From: Bacillota bacterium
Lineage (GTDB): Bacteria > Bacillota > Clostridia > Lachnospirales > Lachnospiraceae
Assembly: GCA_023434365.1 (NCBI GenBank)
Contig: JAEYSV010000011.1
Coordinates: 1-64,000 of the forward strand
Direction of reading: 5' to 3'
Length of the DNA: 64,000 nt
In this document: positions 16,438-26,000 of the stretch, piece after piece
Layout: every line of letters begins with the position of its first letter
How positions within the stretch are numbered: the first letter of the stretch is position 1
Translations under genes and position numbers: made by a program
Notes under the pieces: model-generated
Seen by the model: only the letters and a program-made list of their open reading frames with translations
Databases searched by the model: none
What the model was told of the DNA's origin: nothing

Positions 16438-16479
16438 TCCGTTTACCTTCTTCTTGATAGTTCTAACCGTTCTGATGTA

Positions 16480-16760
16480 CAATCAGCTATACTATAATAC
16501 CAGTTCTTCGCTTGCCCTGGCAATCTGATCTTCCAATGGCAACAGGCCATATATATTTGTATTAACCGCCCATTCTTATTTAACATTCTTGCAATAAGAC
16601 CTGCTGCTCCTTGATACAAAGATTTCTCTGAGCGATCTTTTCATAGAATTCTCTCGGATAAATATCACGAAACTTTGCATAGTCCTTGGAAGTTCGACCC
16701 CAATCAAATGCCTTTCCTGCATCAATGTTATCATTTTTTATCTCCAAATTAACACCACCA
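16480..16760 (-). pseudogene. Second decayed copy of the methyltransferase
   Basis: The first 165 bases (minus strand from 16760) repeat the N-terminus of the 15527-16223 gene. At KEQQVL the sequence jumps directly to a middle segment (IARMLNKNGRL, then in another frame PLEDQIARASEELVL) followed by stops. This copy has thus lost the SAM-binding core but kept roughly the piece deleted from the first copy. It is a non-functional remnant. Confidence 0.75.
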
Positions 16761-16764
16761 TCAA
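16595..16764 (-). repeat. Direct repeat, copy 2
   Basis: Matches 16032-16200 almost base for base; it ends next to the stop codon of the gene at 16761-17120. Confidence 0.85.
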
Positions 16765-17120
16765 ATTGAGTATTTTAGTTTTCTTATAGCCTTTCTGCAG
16801 AGCTTTATTTCATAACGAAAATCCCTTTCTGGATTCCAGTTTTGCCTTTTATATTCTCTAAGACGTTTTCTAATTAATGGTATGGCTCTTCGTTCATTTA
16901 CCTCCATTAAAGCACTAATATAAAAGCAACTTTTGCTTGTCTTCAACTTTTCTAATAATAATTCTTTTGCAATTTCAAGTTCTTCACCTTGCAGTACCGT
17001 AATCATAGTATATGGAATATCATCTCGTGCTCTTGCAACAGATGGGGATGTATCCTCTGATAAACACCAATAATAGAACTCTTGAAAATTGGATGACAAA
17101 TCATCATATGGACTATCCAT
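16761..17120 (-). CDS. Hypothetical HEAT-like protein
   Basis: A 119-residue, charged, helical protein. The paired helices EELEIAKELLLEKL / CFYISALMEVNERRAIPLIRK resemble a HEAT-type repeat as found in immunity-like small proteins, but no family is recognised. AAGGAGG precedes the ATG. Its stop codon lies at the edge of the duplicated methyltransferase fragment, so a rearrangement may have altered its C-terminus. Confidence 0.5.
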   Translation of the reverse strand: MDSPYDDLSSNFQEFYYWCLSEDTSPSVARARDDIPYTMITVLQGEELEIAKELLLEKLKTSKSCFYISALMEVNERRAIPLIRKRLREYKRQNWNPERDFRYEIKLCRKAIRKLKYSI

Positions 17121-17164
17121 TATTCGTATCCTCCTTGTGACTGTTACAAAGCACTAGCTCCAAC

Positions 17165-17689
17165 TCAAACTTCCTCATTAGGATTCAACAACGCATAAAC
17201 AAAAGTATCCCAATAAATCGGTTTACCCTCCTTATCATTTTTGAACGATACATTCTTTCTAAGATGTGCTTCCCGCCTCATTCCAATCTTCTCCATCAGC
17301 CTCCAGGACGCGGTATTTAGGGGAGTGGATTCTGCATAGATTCGATGAACCCCTTGAGTAAACATGTATTCTATCACCGCTAAGCATGCTTCACTGCCAT
17401 ATCCCTTATGTTGATATTGCTCATTTAATACATACCCTAGTTCTCTTGTATTAAAGTCACGCTTGCCTAGATAAATGTTACCGATGACCTTTTTCTCTTT
17501 CTTCAATTCAATGGCATAGAACTCATCGCTTTTTGCTCTGAACTCCACTTCTTCCTTTGCTTTTTCGCAAGTAAACTCCGGATATGCCTCAAACTTAGCA
17601 TTCACACGTTGCAGCATATATTCGCACAAGTCTTTTTCGTCGCTTAATTCAAAATTACGGATAATTAATTTATTCGTCTCAATTCTCAT
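17165..17689 (-). CDS. GNAT acetyltransferase, RimJ/RimL type
   Basis: A complete 174-residue GNAT protein starting MRIETNKLIIRNFELSD, with the acetyl-CoA loop YQHKGYGSEACLAVIEYMF and the motif TPLNTASWRLMEKIGM. RimJ/RimL-like enzymes acetylate amino groups of proteins or small molecules, so the target is unknown. It follows the serine hydrolase gene by 25 bases on the same strand and is probably the last gene of that operon. Confidence 0.8.
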   Translation of the reverse strand: MRIETNKLIIRNFELSDEKDLCEYMLQRVNAKFEAYPEFTCEKAKEEVEFRAKSDEFYAIELKKEKKVIGNIYLGKRDFNTRELGYVLNEQYQHKGYGSEACLAVIEYMFTQGVHRIYAESTPLNTASWRLMEKIGMRREAHLRKNVSFKNDKEGKPIYWDTFVYALLNPNEEV

Positions 17690-17714
17690 TCTTATCGTCT
17701 CCTTTATATTAAGC

Positions 17715-18659
17715 CTATAACTCTCTATCCAACAAACTCCTACCGTACCAGATTACCTCATCATAACTCATTGCCCTCGGTGTCGGCGACGCCTGCGTCA
17801 CGATAATCGCGTTCTGATTCGGGAAAATGGTAATGCTTTGTCCACCATAGCCACGGCAACCGTACCAGTCATCACCACGCCACCACAGCAAACCATAACC
17901 TGGATTGCCTCTAGAAGGCGCAATCGCTTCCTTGATATACTCCTGGGAAATGATTGACTTTCCTTGATAACTTCCACCATTCAGAAAAAGCAGCCCAATT
18001 TGAAGCATTTCTACTGCTGTAAGGTTTGAGGTAAGTTCCGACTCACTCTCATCCCCAAAAGCCACGCTATAATACACTCCACAAGGACTTTTATACCAGC
18101 GCTCACTTTTAATGCCTAGCGGCCGATACAAATGCTCATCGATATAATCAAACATATCCCCGCAAACCGCATCCAGCACCTTTGCCAGAAGAATGACATC
18201 CCATTCTTTATAATTGTATTTGGTGCCTGGCACCATACTCACATTGCAATCCGCAATGTGAGCAATCCAATTTCCGGAACGTTGCATCTGGGTAAGCATC
18301 GGGCAATGATAATGCACCCCTCCATTCCAATAGATTCCGGAGGTCATCGTTAATAGATGCCTTATCGTAATTAATCGATGCAATGGGTCAAGACCTTTAT
18401 TGAATTCGGGTATATATCGATAAATTGGCTCATCAAGCGATTTGATTAGCCGGTTATCAAGTGCAATTCCCGTACCAATCGACATAATACTCTTTGCCAC
18501 CGACTTAATTACGTTTCTACTGTCCGCAGTATAACCATTGTAATGACGATGAGCAACAATTTCTCCATTTTGCCATATCAGCACACTATTGATTTGCCTA
18601 AAATGTTTTTTCTTTATGTATTCATCTATCTCCACACTAATTGTATTGTCATTACTCAT
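17715..18659 (-). CDS. Serine hydrolase of the class C beta-lactamase family
   Basis: The catalytic S53-V-A-K56 motif lies in NVIKSVAKSIMS, and the fold is supported by ITIRHLLTMTSGIYWNG and GYGLLWWRG. These match the beta-lactamase/PBP4-like esterase family. There is no signal peptide, so it is probably a cytosolic esterase or peptidase rather than a secreted lactamase. Its ATG overlaps the stop of the upstream UvrA-like gene (ATGA), a sign of translational coupling. Confidence 0.85.
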   Translation of the reverse strand: MSNDNTISVEIDEYIKKKHFRQINSVLIWQNGEIVAHRHYNGYTADSRNVIKSVAKSIMSIGTGIALDNRLIKSLDEPIYRYIPEFNKGLDPLHRLITIRHLLTMTSGIYWNGGVHYHCPMLTQMQRSGNWIAHIADCNVSMVPGTKYNYKEWDVILLAKVLDAVCGDMFDYIDEHLYRPLGIKSERWYKSPCGVYYSVAFGDESESELTSNLTAVEMLQIGLLFLNGGSYQGKSIISQEYIKEAIAPSRGNPGYGLLWWRGDDWYGCRGYGGQSITIFPNQNAIIVTQASPTPRAMSYDEVIWYGRSLLDREL

Positions 18660-20980
18660 TTGAGATACCTGCCTATGATCGACATTTCGTTATTTTTTAG
18701 CTCATATGGACTTCCGCTAGCGATGAGGTAACCACCGTCGCCTCCACCACCCGGTCCCATTTCCAGAATATAATCACAATTGGATAAGATATAGGGGTCA
18801 TGCTCCGTTACAATAATCGAGTTGCCTTGGTCCACCAGCTCATTCATCAGTTCCAATAATCGTTCGCTATCCGAAAAGGAAAGCCCTGTCGTCGGCTCAT
18901 CAAGAATGTAAAGTGCTCCCTTCGTATTTTTCCCTTTGGATAATTCCTTGGCTAACTTAATTCGCTGACTTTCCCCACCGGAAATGGTTGGCGTTGCCTG
19001 TCCAAGCTTAATATATCCCATCCCCACACGGTCTAAAACATTAAGCATATTGTAAATCACCGAATCTTTGCTGGCAAAAAAGTCTTTGGCTTCGTTGACA
19101 CTCATCTCGAGGATATCGCGAATGTTTTTGCCATCTATCGTCACTTCCATGGCCTTTCGAATATATCCACTTCCCCCACACTCTTCGCAATCAACATCCA
19201 TGAAATTACCAAATCCTACATGATAATGTACAACTCCATCTCCCTTACAGTTAGGACATCCTCCTTCGCTATTTACCGAGAATAGCCCTGGTGAATACCC
19301 CTTTGTTTTGGACTGCTCAGTTTCTGCAAAAAGGGTTCGAACCCGGTCAAATATACCAGTATAGGTTGCAGGGCAGGAGGTTCGGCTTCTGCCAATAGGT
19401 CGCTGGTCAATTACATAACACCGCTTAATATGCTCTATACCAGATAATGCAGCCTCCACCGTTTCACTCTCCTCTTCGGTCTGGCATCTGGCCTTCATCA
19501 TCTCTTTAAGCTTTGGTACTAAAGTATGAGATACTAAGCTTGATTTGCCGCTCCCTGAGACCCCGGCTACTCCTACCATAACACCAAGAGGAATCTTGGC
19601 GGTTACATTACATAGATTATTCAGCTTCGCATTGGCTATCGTAAGCGTTTTTTCCGGGTCAATTACCCGATAACTAGATTTGATTGCAAATCCTTTTTCC
19701 AAAGTCAGATATGGCGCGGTCTTTGAATCTGTGCACCGCAAGAATTCTTCATACCCGCCTTCATAGATCTTCAAACCACCTTGCACCCCAGCCTCTGGAC
19801 CTAGATCAATGATATAATCAGCCTCCCGAATGAAGTTTTCATCGTGCTCGACTGCTACCACCGTATTACCACTGGCAACAAGGTTGCGAATAATTCGAAT
19901 CAGGTTCTCCTTTTCTACCTCATGCAGACCAATGGTCGGCTCATCAAATACGAAAATAATGGAATCCATCTCCGCAATAATATATGATGCCAGGAATAGT
20001 CGCTGAATCTCCCCACCTGAGAGGGTCGGTACCGGACGCGACAAGGATAAATGCTTTAGTCCCACATCTACCATGCAGGATAACTTCGATATAATTTCGT
20101 CAAGCAGTGGACTTCTTCTACCATTGTAGCTTTTTAACAGCATTAGCAAATCACTGATATACATATCCTCTAGCTCCGTTATCGTTTTGCCACAAAAGGT
20201 GGTACTAGATGCCTGTTCCCCTAACCCTGTCCCACCGCACTTAGGACACGGCGTCTGCCTTACACAGGTAATCTTCGAGATCCAGTTATTCTTGTCCAAA
20301 CTCCAACGATATACATGGGTAATCCAAGGCAGGACTCCCATAAAGTTCTCACCGCCATATTTGAACAGCATTAACTGGTCCTCTGTAAGTTCTTTTAAGC
20401 GCTGATTCGCAAAAACGCCTGTAATTCCTTGGAATTTCCACAAAAGATGCTTATAATGGTTTTGCTCTCCACCAAATAAATTCTTTAGTTCAATATTACT
20501 ATCTGTAAAGATTTCTTCCTCATAGGCTTTGAATATCTTTCCATTGCCAAGGCATTTGACACACATCCCTTTTGGAGAATTCTTTTGAAACATCGTAACG
20601 TCAAGTGGCAACCCATCATTAAACTTAGGATCTCGAATGCCATAATTGGCATATAGTGCTGCTAGCATGGTGCTGATTTTAATTCGCGTACCAACAGTAC
20701 TTCTAGGATTAGACTGCCTGATAATTCTCTGTTCTACTGCAACAGTTGGTGAAAGCCCTGTGATACTATCAAAGGCAGGGACATTATCAATCATGAACTG
20801 AGTTCCAGAAAACATTAGATAACGTCGCTTCCCTTCTTCATACAGTGTATCAAACGCCAAGCTTGATTTGCCACTGCCTGAAACACCTGTAATAACGGTA
20901 AGCTTATGCTTCGGGATAACCACATCGACACCTTTCAGGTTATGTATTCTTGCATTACTGATTTTTATGTAATCATTCAT
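18656..20980 (-). CDS. UvrA-like ABC ATPase, short form
   Basis: Two ABC modules are present, with Walker A at residues 32-39 (GVSGSGKS) and again as GVSGSGKSSLV near residue 480. Signatures are LSGGEIQRLF and ISGGESQRIK, followed by FDEPTIGLHE and LDEPTTGLSF. Zinc-binding pairs typical of UvrA are CVKC, CPKCGGTG, CPNCKGDG and CEECGGSG. At 774 residues it is shorter than excision-repair UvrA (about 940), as in UvrA2/DrrC-like paralogues that lack the UvrB-binding part and are linked to drug tolerance. It is translationally coupled to the serine hydrolase. A drug-resistance role is possible but unproven. Confidence 0.85.
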   Translation of the reverse strand: MNDYIKISNARIHNLKGVDVVIPKHKLTVITGVSGSGKSSLAFDTLYEEGKRRYLMFSGTQFMIDNVPAFDSITGLSPTVAVEQRIIRQSNPRSTVGTRIKISTMLAALYANYGIRDPKFNDGLPLDVTMFQKNSPKGMCVKCLGNGKIFKAYEEEIFTDSNIELKNLFGGEQNHYKHLLWKFQGITGVFANQRLKELTEDQLMLFKYGGENFMGVLPWITHVYRWSLDKNNWISKITCVRQTPCPKCGGTGLGEQASSTTFCGKTITELEDMYISDLLMLLKSYNGRRSPLLDEIISKLSCMVDVGLKHLSLSRPVPTLSGGEIQRLFLASYIIAEMDSIIFVFDEPTIGLHEVEKENLIRIIRNLVASGNTVVAVEHDENFIREADYIIDLGPEAGVQGGLKIYEGGYEEFLRCTDSKTAPYLTLEKGFAIKSSYRVIDPEKTLTIANAKLNNLCNVTAKIPLGVMVGVAGVSGSGKSSLVSHTLVPKLKEMMKARCQTEEESETVEAALSGIEHIKRCYVIDQRPIGRSRTSCPATYTGIFDRVRTLFAETEQSKTKGYSPGLFSVNSEGGCPNCKGDGVVHYHVGFGNFMDVDCEECGGSGYIRKAMEVTIDGKNIRDILEMSVNEAKDFFASKDSVIYNMLNVLDRVGMGYIKLGQATPTISGGESQRIKLAKELSKGKNTKGALYILDEPTTGLSFSDSERLLELMNELVDQGNSIIVTEHDPYILSNCDYILEMGPGGGGDGGYLIASGSPYELKNNEMSIIGRYLK

Positions 20981-21003
20981 TGGAGCTTGATCCTTTCCAA
21001 TTC

Positions 21004-21564
21004 TTATAAAACTCTATTTGCTGACCCTCTCAAGATAGCATACGATACCGCATCTACCGGCTTACCATTTTTCGTATACTGCTCCCTCGCCAAGCCTTCA
21101 CAGGTCATACCATTTTTCTTCAATACTATTTCTTACGCAAGGTTTCCAATAAAACAGTCCGCATGCACTTTCTCTATTTCTAACTCTTGAAAAGCAAACG
21201 TTATGATCCGTCCCAAGGCTTCCGTCATCAATCCTCTATTCCAGTATTTTGGTGATAGAATATAGGACGTCTCTGCGGTGTTGTTCTCTTCGTCAATATT
21301 ATGTAAATTAATAACTCCAATCAATTCTCGCTCACTAAGAAGTTCGATTCCCCATTGAAAAAATGTAAGATCATCATAGCACTGAATCCAATGTAGCATT
21401 TTATTCTTAGCTTGAATGATATCTGTCATCGAATCCCATGGGAAGTATCTGCTACACTCCTCGAATTTCGCCCAATTGTGATACATTGCTATATAATCAT
21501 CGATTGTAAACTTTCTTAGTATAAGCCTGTCGGTTTCTAATCTTATCGTACCTAATTTGTTCAC
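21004..21564 (-). pseudogene. GNAT acetyltransferase interrupted by a stop codon
   Basis: Reading from a GTG at 21564 (AGAGGTG upstream), 143 residues of a RimJ/RimL-type GNAT end at a TAA (21133) in the motif CFIGNLA-stop. The same frame then continues for 43 codons as EIVLKKNGMTCEGLAREQYT and on to VSYAILRGSA, which is the normal family C-terminus. One point mutation (probably TCA to TAA) therefore truncates the protein in motif B. The frame ends 23 bases before the UvrA-like gene, so it was the first gene of that operon. The loss is recent, as everything else is intact. Confidence 0.8.
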
Positions 21565-21716
21565 CGATACACCTCTTCCAGCTATAATTATATTAATTGT
21601 ACCATATTATTCCACGATGACATAGTAATAATTTATCTAGCATTTCTAATTACTATGCAATAATATATACAGGTCCTATTACCCAAACATATAAGTCATT
21701 TTTACTAATATTATTC

Positions 21717-21745
21717 TTGACACTAATGTACTTAATTAATATAAT
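21717..21745 (+). promoter_or_regulatory. Consensus sigma-A promoter of small RNA 1
   Basis: TTGACA (21717-21722), a 17-base spacer and TATAAT (21740-21745): a perfect match to the housekeeping consensus. The predicted start is A21752. Confidence 0.85.
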
Positions 21746-21751
21746 GTTTTC

Positions 21752-21825
21752 AATAGTACTTATAAGATAGTCCTTGCCGACAATTAGAGTTGGATGGGAT
21801 GGTCTTATGAGTATTATTTTTTTTT
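21752..21825 (+). ncRNA. Hairpin small RNA, copy 1
   Basis: A predicted transcript of about 74 nt starts seven bases after the -10 box. Its first 23 bases can pair with bases 45-67 to form one long stem, topped by a small hairpin with stem CCGAC/GUUGG. It ends in nine T residues, a strong terminator. Copy 2 at 22889 aligns base for base without gaps. Most differences swap Watson-Crick for G-U pairs (positions 5/63, 10/58, 17/51, 19/49, 23/45), which implies a conserved structure. No coding potential is seen. The family is not one I recognise. Confidence 0.7.
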
Positions 21826-21968
21826 GACATTTCATAAAACTTCAATTCCTCTGCTATGCCTATCGAACTTCTCGTAACGTATAAGATTGATAATATGTGA
21901 TGTATAATACCTGATAACTACTGGAATGATATCATTATGTAAAAAATATATATCGATTAGGTGATTTT

Positions 21969-22826
21969 ATGAAGAAAGTTAATCTGACAGTAATTTCTAT
22001 ATTAATTTATCTATTCTTAATTATAGTGAATCATTTAGGTTATGTTCTTATATCTGAACAAGCAATAAACACCATGATGATTAATAATCAAAATGATACT
22101 AAACTAGATATTGAATTTGATGATTACTATTTCCACTACAATGGTTATATTGACCAGGTATCTATGTTTGGTTCAAAATATGATAATCAAGATTATGATG
22201 GTGACGGACTATTTGATAGGATATATAGAAGAGTATTTGAAAACTATATCAATGGTAATTATAAAGGTATGTTGATGAATTATCGAGTCGATTTTGGTAA
22301 TGGAGAAACCTTAGAAATAGGAGACTTTAATGATATATATACCTCCATTAACTTAGTAGGTGAAGACATAACCGGAGATAACGTAAATGAAATGATCTTT
22401 TATGGTGAACATATTGTAAGCACCTTTCCTCCCAGTAATAGTGAAATAGCCGTTTACAAGAAAATAAACTCTTCTTATACAATGATGGAGTTGCCAAGGC
22501 AAGATGATTGGGATAAAATAGATAAATTTGACGTTGGATATAGTCTATATAAAGATAATTTAACCAACAATAGGCTAACAGTTATTAATAAAAAAACCAA
22601 CTTTGAAGATGTATTAATTATTGATGATGAAAGAGCATTAGATTACGTCTCTAAAGCCCAATCTCTTGCGTCACCTGCATGGAAAATAGATGTAATTAAT
22701 TATAATGGATTGCCTACTATAGTTTTATATAACCATATAGGAACACGATACCTTGAACAAGATTTACTCACTTATTTAACTTGGAAAAATGATAGCTTTA
22801 CTCCTATCAAGATGGAAATACGGTAA
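21969..22826 (+). CDS. Secreted or anchored protein with Ca-binding-like repeat
   Basis: A basic start and a hydrophobic stretch (residues 8-28) form a signal peptide or membrane anchor without a lipobox cysteine. The mature part contains DYDGDGLFDR, an EF-hand/VCBS-like calcium loop, and DITGDNVNEMIF, a second FG-GAP-like element. The rest is rich in Asp, Asn and Tyr. At 285 residues it belongs to no family I can name. AGGTG precedes the ATG. The gene is bracketed by the two small RNA genes, and RNA 1 ends about 140 bases upstream. Confidence 0.65.
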   Translation: MKKVNLTVISILIYLFLIIVNHLGYVLISEQAINTMMINNQNDTKLDIEFDDYYFHYNGYIDQVSMFGSKYDNQDYDGDGLFDRIYRRVFENYINGNYKGMLMNYRVDFGNGETLEIGDFNDIYTSINLVGEDITGDNVNEMIFYGEHIVSTFPPSNSEIAVYKKINSSYTMMELPRQDDWDKIDKFDVGYSLYKDNLTNNRLTVINKKTNFEDVLIIDDERALDYVSKAQSLASPAWKIDVINYNGLPTIVLYNHIGTRYLEQDLLTYLTWKNDSFTPIKMEIR

Positions 22827-22853
22827 TAATTATTTCGTTTTTTATATAATTAA

Positions 22854-22882
22854 TTGACACTAGTTCGCCAATTTGGTATAAT
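22854..22882 (+). promoter_or_regulatory. Consensus sigma-A promoter of small RNA 2
   Basis: TTGACA (22854-22859), 17 bases, TATAAT (22877-22882). As in copy 1, the -35 box is followed by CTA. The predicted start is A22889. Confidence 0.85.
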
Positions 22883-22888
22883 ATTCCT

Positions 22889-22960
22889 AATAATACTCAT
22901 AAAATTATCTTTGCCGACAATTGGAGTTGGATAGGATAATCTTATGAGTATTATTTTGTT
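22889..22960 (+). ncRNA. Hairpin small RNA, copy 2
   Basis: The predicted transcript begins with AATAATACTCATAA, which pairs perfectly over 14 bases with TTATGAGTATTATT near the end. The stem continues with ATTATC/GATAAT and an apical hairpin. It ends in ATTTTGTTT. No plus-strand gene follows (the MITE-like element and convergent jetC lie downstream), so this is a free-standing RNA rather than a leader or riboswitch. Confidence 0.7.
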
Positions 22961-22961
22961 T

Positions 22962-23045
22962 ATAGGATTAGGGCGTCAAAAGCCCTTCGGAAAACTTGGC
23001 TTAGTCAATTTGCACAATTACAAAGTAAACGCCCTAATCTTTATA
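22962..23045. mobile_element. MITE-like repeat, truncated copy
   Basis: The left end ATTAGGGCGTCAAAAGCCCTT matches the 21-bp inverted terminal repeat of the element at 50979-51100. The other end keeps only GATTAGGGCGT, and the internal 16-mer AATTGTGCAAATTGAC is shared in the corresponding orientation. The element lies between small RNA 2 and the 3' end of jetC, where it could also terminate transcription. Confidence 0.7.
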
Positions 23046-23047
23046 GA

Positions 23048-26000
23048 TTAAAACATCAATTCCATCTGCGTCGCCTCTTCGACCTGCACACGGGATGAAC
23101 TGATTTCATATACCTTGACATCTCCTTTTACCTGTTCGCTTTTGACATACTGAATATTGTTGATAGCAGAAGCAATCAGGTTCATAACATAAATATTATC
23201 AAAGCAGTTGTAGATACTCTCCCCGCCAAGTCCTGACAGGCAGATTAACTGGGTATTACTTTTCTTCGCCAGCTCCATTAGTGGAATCAGAAGATGAGCC
23301 GCGTTCGTCTGGGCAAATGGGTTATCCATCAGGAGTACTTTCCCCTCTTCTTTACGCAGGAACAAGTCCGTCTCTTCTCTTCGCATATACGAAAGCAAGC
23401 TTGTTAAGATAACAAACGCTGACAGGAAGCCTTCGCCACCAGAGTTTCTACATACCTCGGACCAGGTAATCTTTCTCTCCCCTTGCTCCTCAATCTTGAA
23501 TAATTTGATCTGGATGGAATGAATCCCAATGATTGTATCATAGAGTTCTTTTGTCGTAATCCTATTACCGATTAATTCTTCGATATTTTCATTTTGATGC
23601 AATCGCTTTAGCGCAAGGTTCGTTAATTCGTCCATATAATCTTCTAGCTTCATCATAAGAATATTGCCTTGTTCCGCGACATCTTGTAATTGAATCTGTA
23701 ACATTTTTAGGCTTTTCCCTCGTAGGGTAATCGAGGAATTACGATCGATTTCCCCGAGATTTTTGTGGATCTCAAGAATATAATCAAGAAGTAACTCCAG
23801 TAATTTCATCTTCTCTTTCCCGATAAAAGCAATGTCCACTTCCAATTTTTTCAGCTGTAATCGAAATGATTCCAAGTTAATATCTAGCTGTTCTAATAAC
23901 CTCGAAGGCAAAGAAACCATTTGATATAAGCTTTGCAGTGGTTTACTAAAAAACTCATCCTGATAATTTGGGGCATGCTTTAGCTCTCCAATTTGCTTTG
24001 TGAGTTCCCCTTCTCTTTGCGTTAATTCAGTCTTTATCTTGGTATATCGACTTATTATCTTGCCTTGAAAACTCGTAAACTCCTTATCCGATAAGACAAA
24101 TATATCATCCTTCTTAAACTCTGTAAGTTCCTCTTCAAAAGTAAACTGATTCTTGGTTTTTAATTCGCTATACTGTGCTAACACCGCTAACTGGCTTTGA
24201 TAATGCTGCCATAATCTTTCGCCTTTCGTAATCGTACTATTTAATTGTTCCTTTGCTTCCTCAATTTCTTTACGACGAAGCTCAAAATTGTGAGCGACCA
24301 ATTCTTCTTTTGGTACCAGGATGGAAGTGTTAAACTTCACCTCTAACTCCTTTATCAGTCGCTCATATTTACTCTCTTCTATGGCATACTTTTTATCGAT
24401 TTTGTTATATTGCGCTAGCACTTGCGCCTTGGTATCTTCGTTCTCTTTTTGCTGATGCTCTAACTCTTGTTCCTTATAATAATCATAACTCTCCTGCGTA
24501 TACTCTTCATCTTGTAACGCATACTTTGTAGAAGCTTGATGTAACCGTTGCTCAGCCAACATAAACCGCTCTCTTGCCTTTTTTAAGTGTTCCTCAATAT
24601 CTTTGATTTCACCTTGCATCGTTTCCGTAATTGCTATAAATCTTGCTTCTATATCTACAATTTCCTGAGACAGCTTACTACCGGTTTTATACTGAGAATA
24701 ATAAATGACCTTCTCATTAAATTGTGCTCGCTTTAACTCAAGTTCTCGTCTTTTATCCTTAAGTTCCTCTTTTTTATTGCTAAGTGTCTCCCGTAATTCT
24801 AATAACGAGCGAAGTTGTTCTTCTATATGAGTAATTTTTTTGGCAAGTAAATCACGATATACGATAGCTTCCTTATATTTACCATAAGCTATCTCAAGTT
24901 TATCTAAGTCGCTTAGGAGATTATTCTTTTCTCGACTCTCTTGTTCTTTTATCTTAATAAGTTGCTCTAATTCACTATCATTTTTCTTTAACTGATCAAG
25001 ATTCTGCGTAACCTCGTGGAGGTTCTCCTCTACCTCAGATTTTCTTGCTTCTACCTGCTCTAACTCAAGGCAAACATTGTCATACTCCTCTTTACTTACT
25101 GCCTGATATTCAATAATTCCACGTTTTGAGCGGTATAGGGTAAGCTCCCGATCTATTGTTTCAATGTTATCAATCACCGCATTCAGCTCTTGCATCTTAT
25201 CTTCGATTAACTGCTTTAAAGCCTCTTCCTTAAGCAAATGCTCATTAAAGGAATAGAATAACTCTACCGAAGAGGTAGAATCTTGTTTACGTAACAACTG
25301 CTCTCGCTTAATAATCGGAATTGGATAGGACGTATAAAAAGGAATCGTTAGCTTCTGTAAACGAATCAATTCCTGCTCACTTAAGATGATACTGTATGGC
25401 AAAACCGGATTCGCTTCGAGTAATTCCTCTTGCTTCTGATGCAAACCATTTTGCTGTCTTAGATAATCCATACCATAGAGATAGCCGATGTTTTGCGCAT
25501 CAAAGAATTCACTAACCTCCTTTGGCAATTCCAATAATTTGCCACTAGTCAGCCGCTCCTTCTCTCCTTCCAGTTCTTCCTTACGTTTTTGCTTCAGTCG
25601 TTTTTGTTCCTCTAGCTGCTTAATCTTATTGTCAAAGGCTGCTATAATCGCTTCTTTGTCAAATACATTGTCTTCATTCATCGAGACATATTGTAGCACG
25701 ATCTTACACTCTCTGATTCGTGCTTCATAGTTCTCAACTTGTTTACGTTGATTGCGCAGTTGCTCCTGCAGCTTTCCGACTTGTTCTTTGTTTTCCCCTA
25801 ACTCTCGATCTAGTTTTTTAACTTCAAGCACCACAACCTGTTGTTTTGTGATTGCTTCTGCTAATTCCCTGACAATACTCTCTTTCTCTTTTTCCTCTTG
25901 ATGCTTAAGTAAAGAAAGTGTTTCCTCCTCATAATATCCTAGAATATTGCGCTGCAACTTTTGATGATACGTTTGATTAAACTGTTCTTCTTTATCGTTG

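Noticed and set aside
21653..21835. 60-residue minus-strand ORF
   Set aside because: It runs antisense through small RNA 1 and its promoter, has no ribosome binding site, and its composition is that of an AT-rich chance frame.
21752..22960. Riboswitch or attenuator for the gene at 21969
   Set aside because: Copy 2 has the same promoter and hairpin but no plus-strand gene downstream, so a leader function does not explain both copies.
25488..25730. Plus-strand ORF inside jetC
   Set aside because: A shadow of the Glu/Lys-rich coiled-coil coding sequence; no ribosome site and biased serine/phenylalanine composition.
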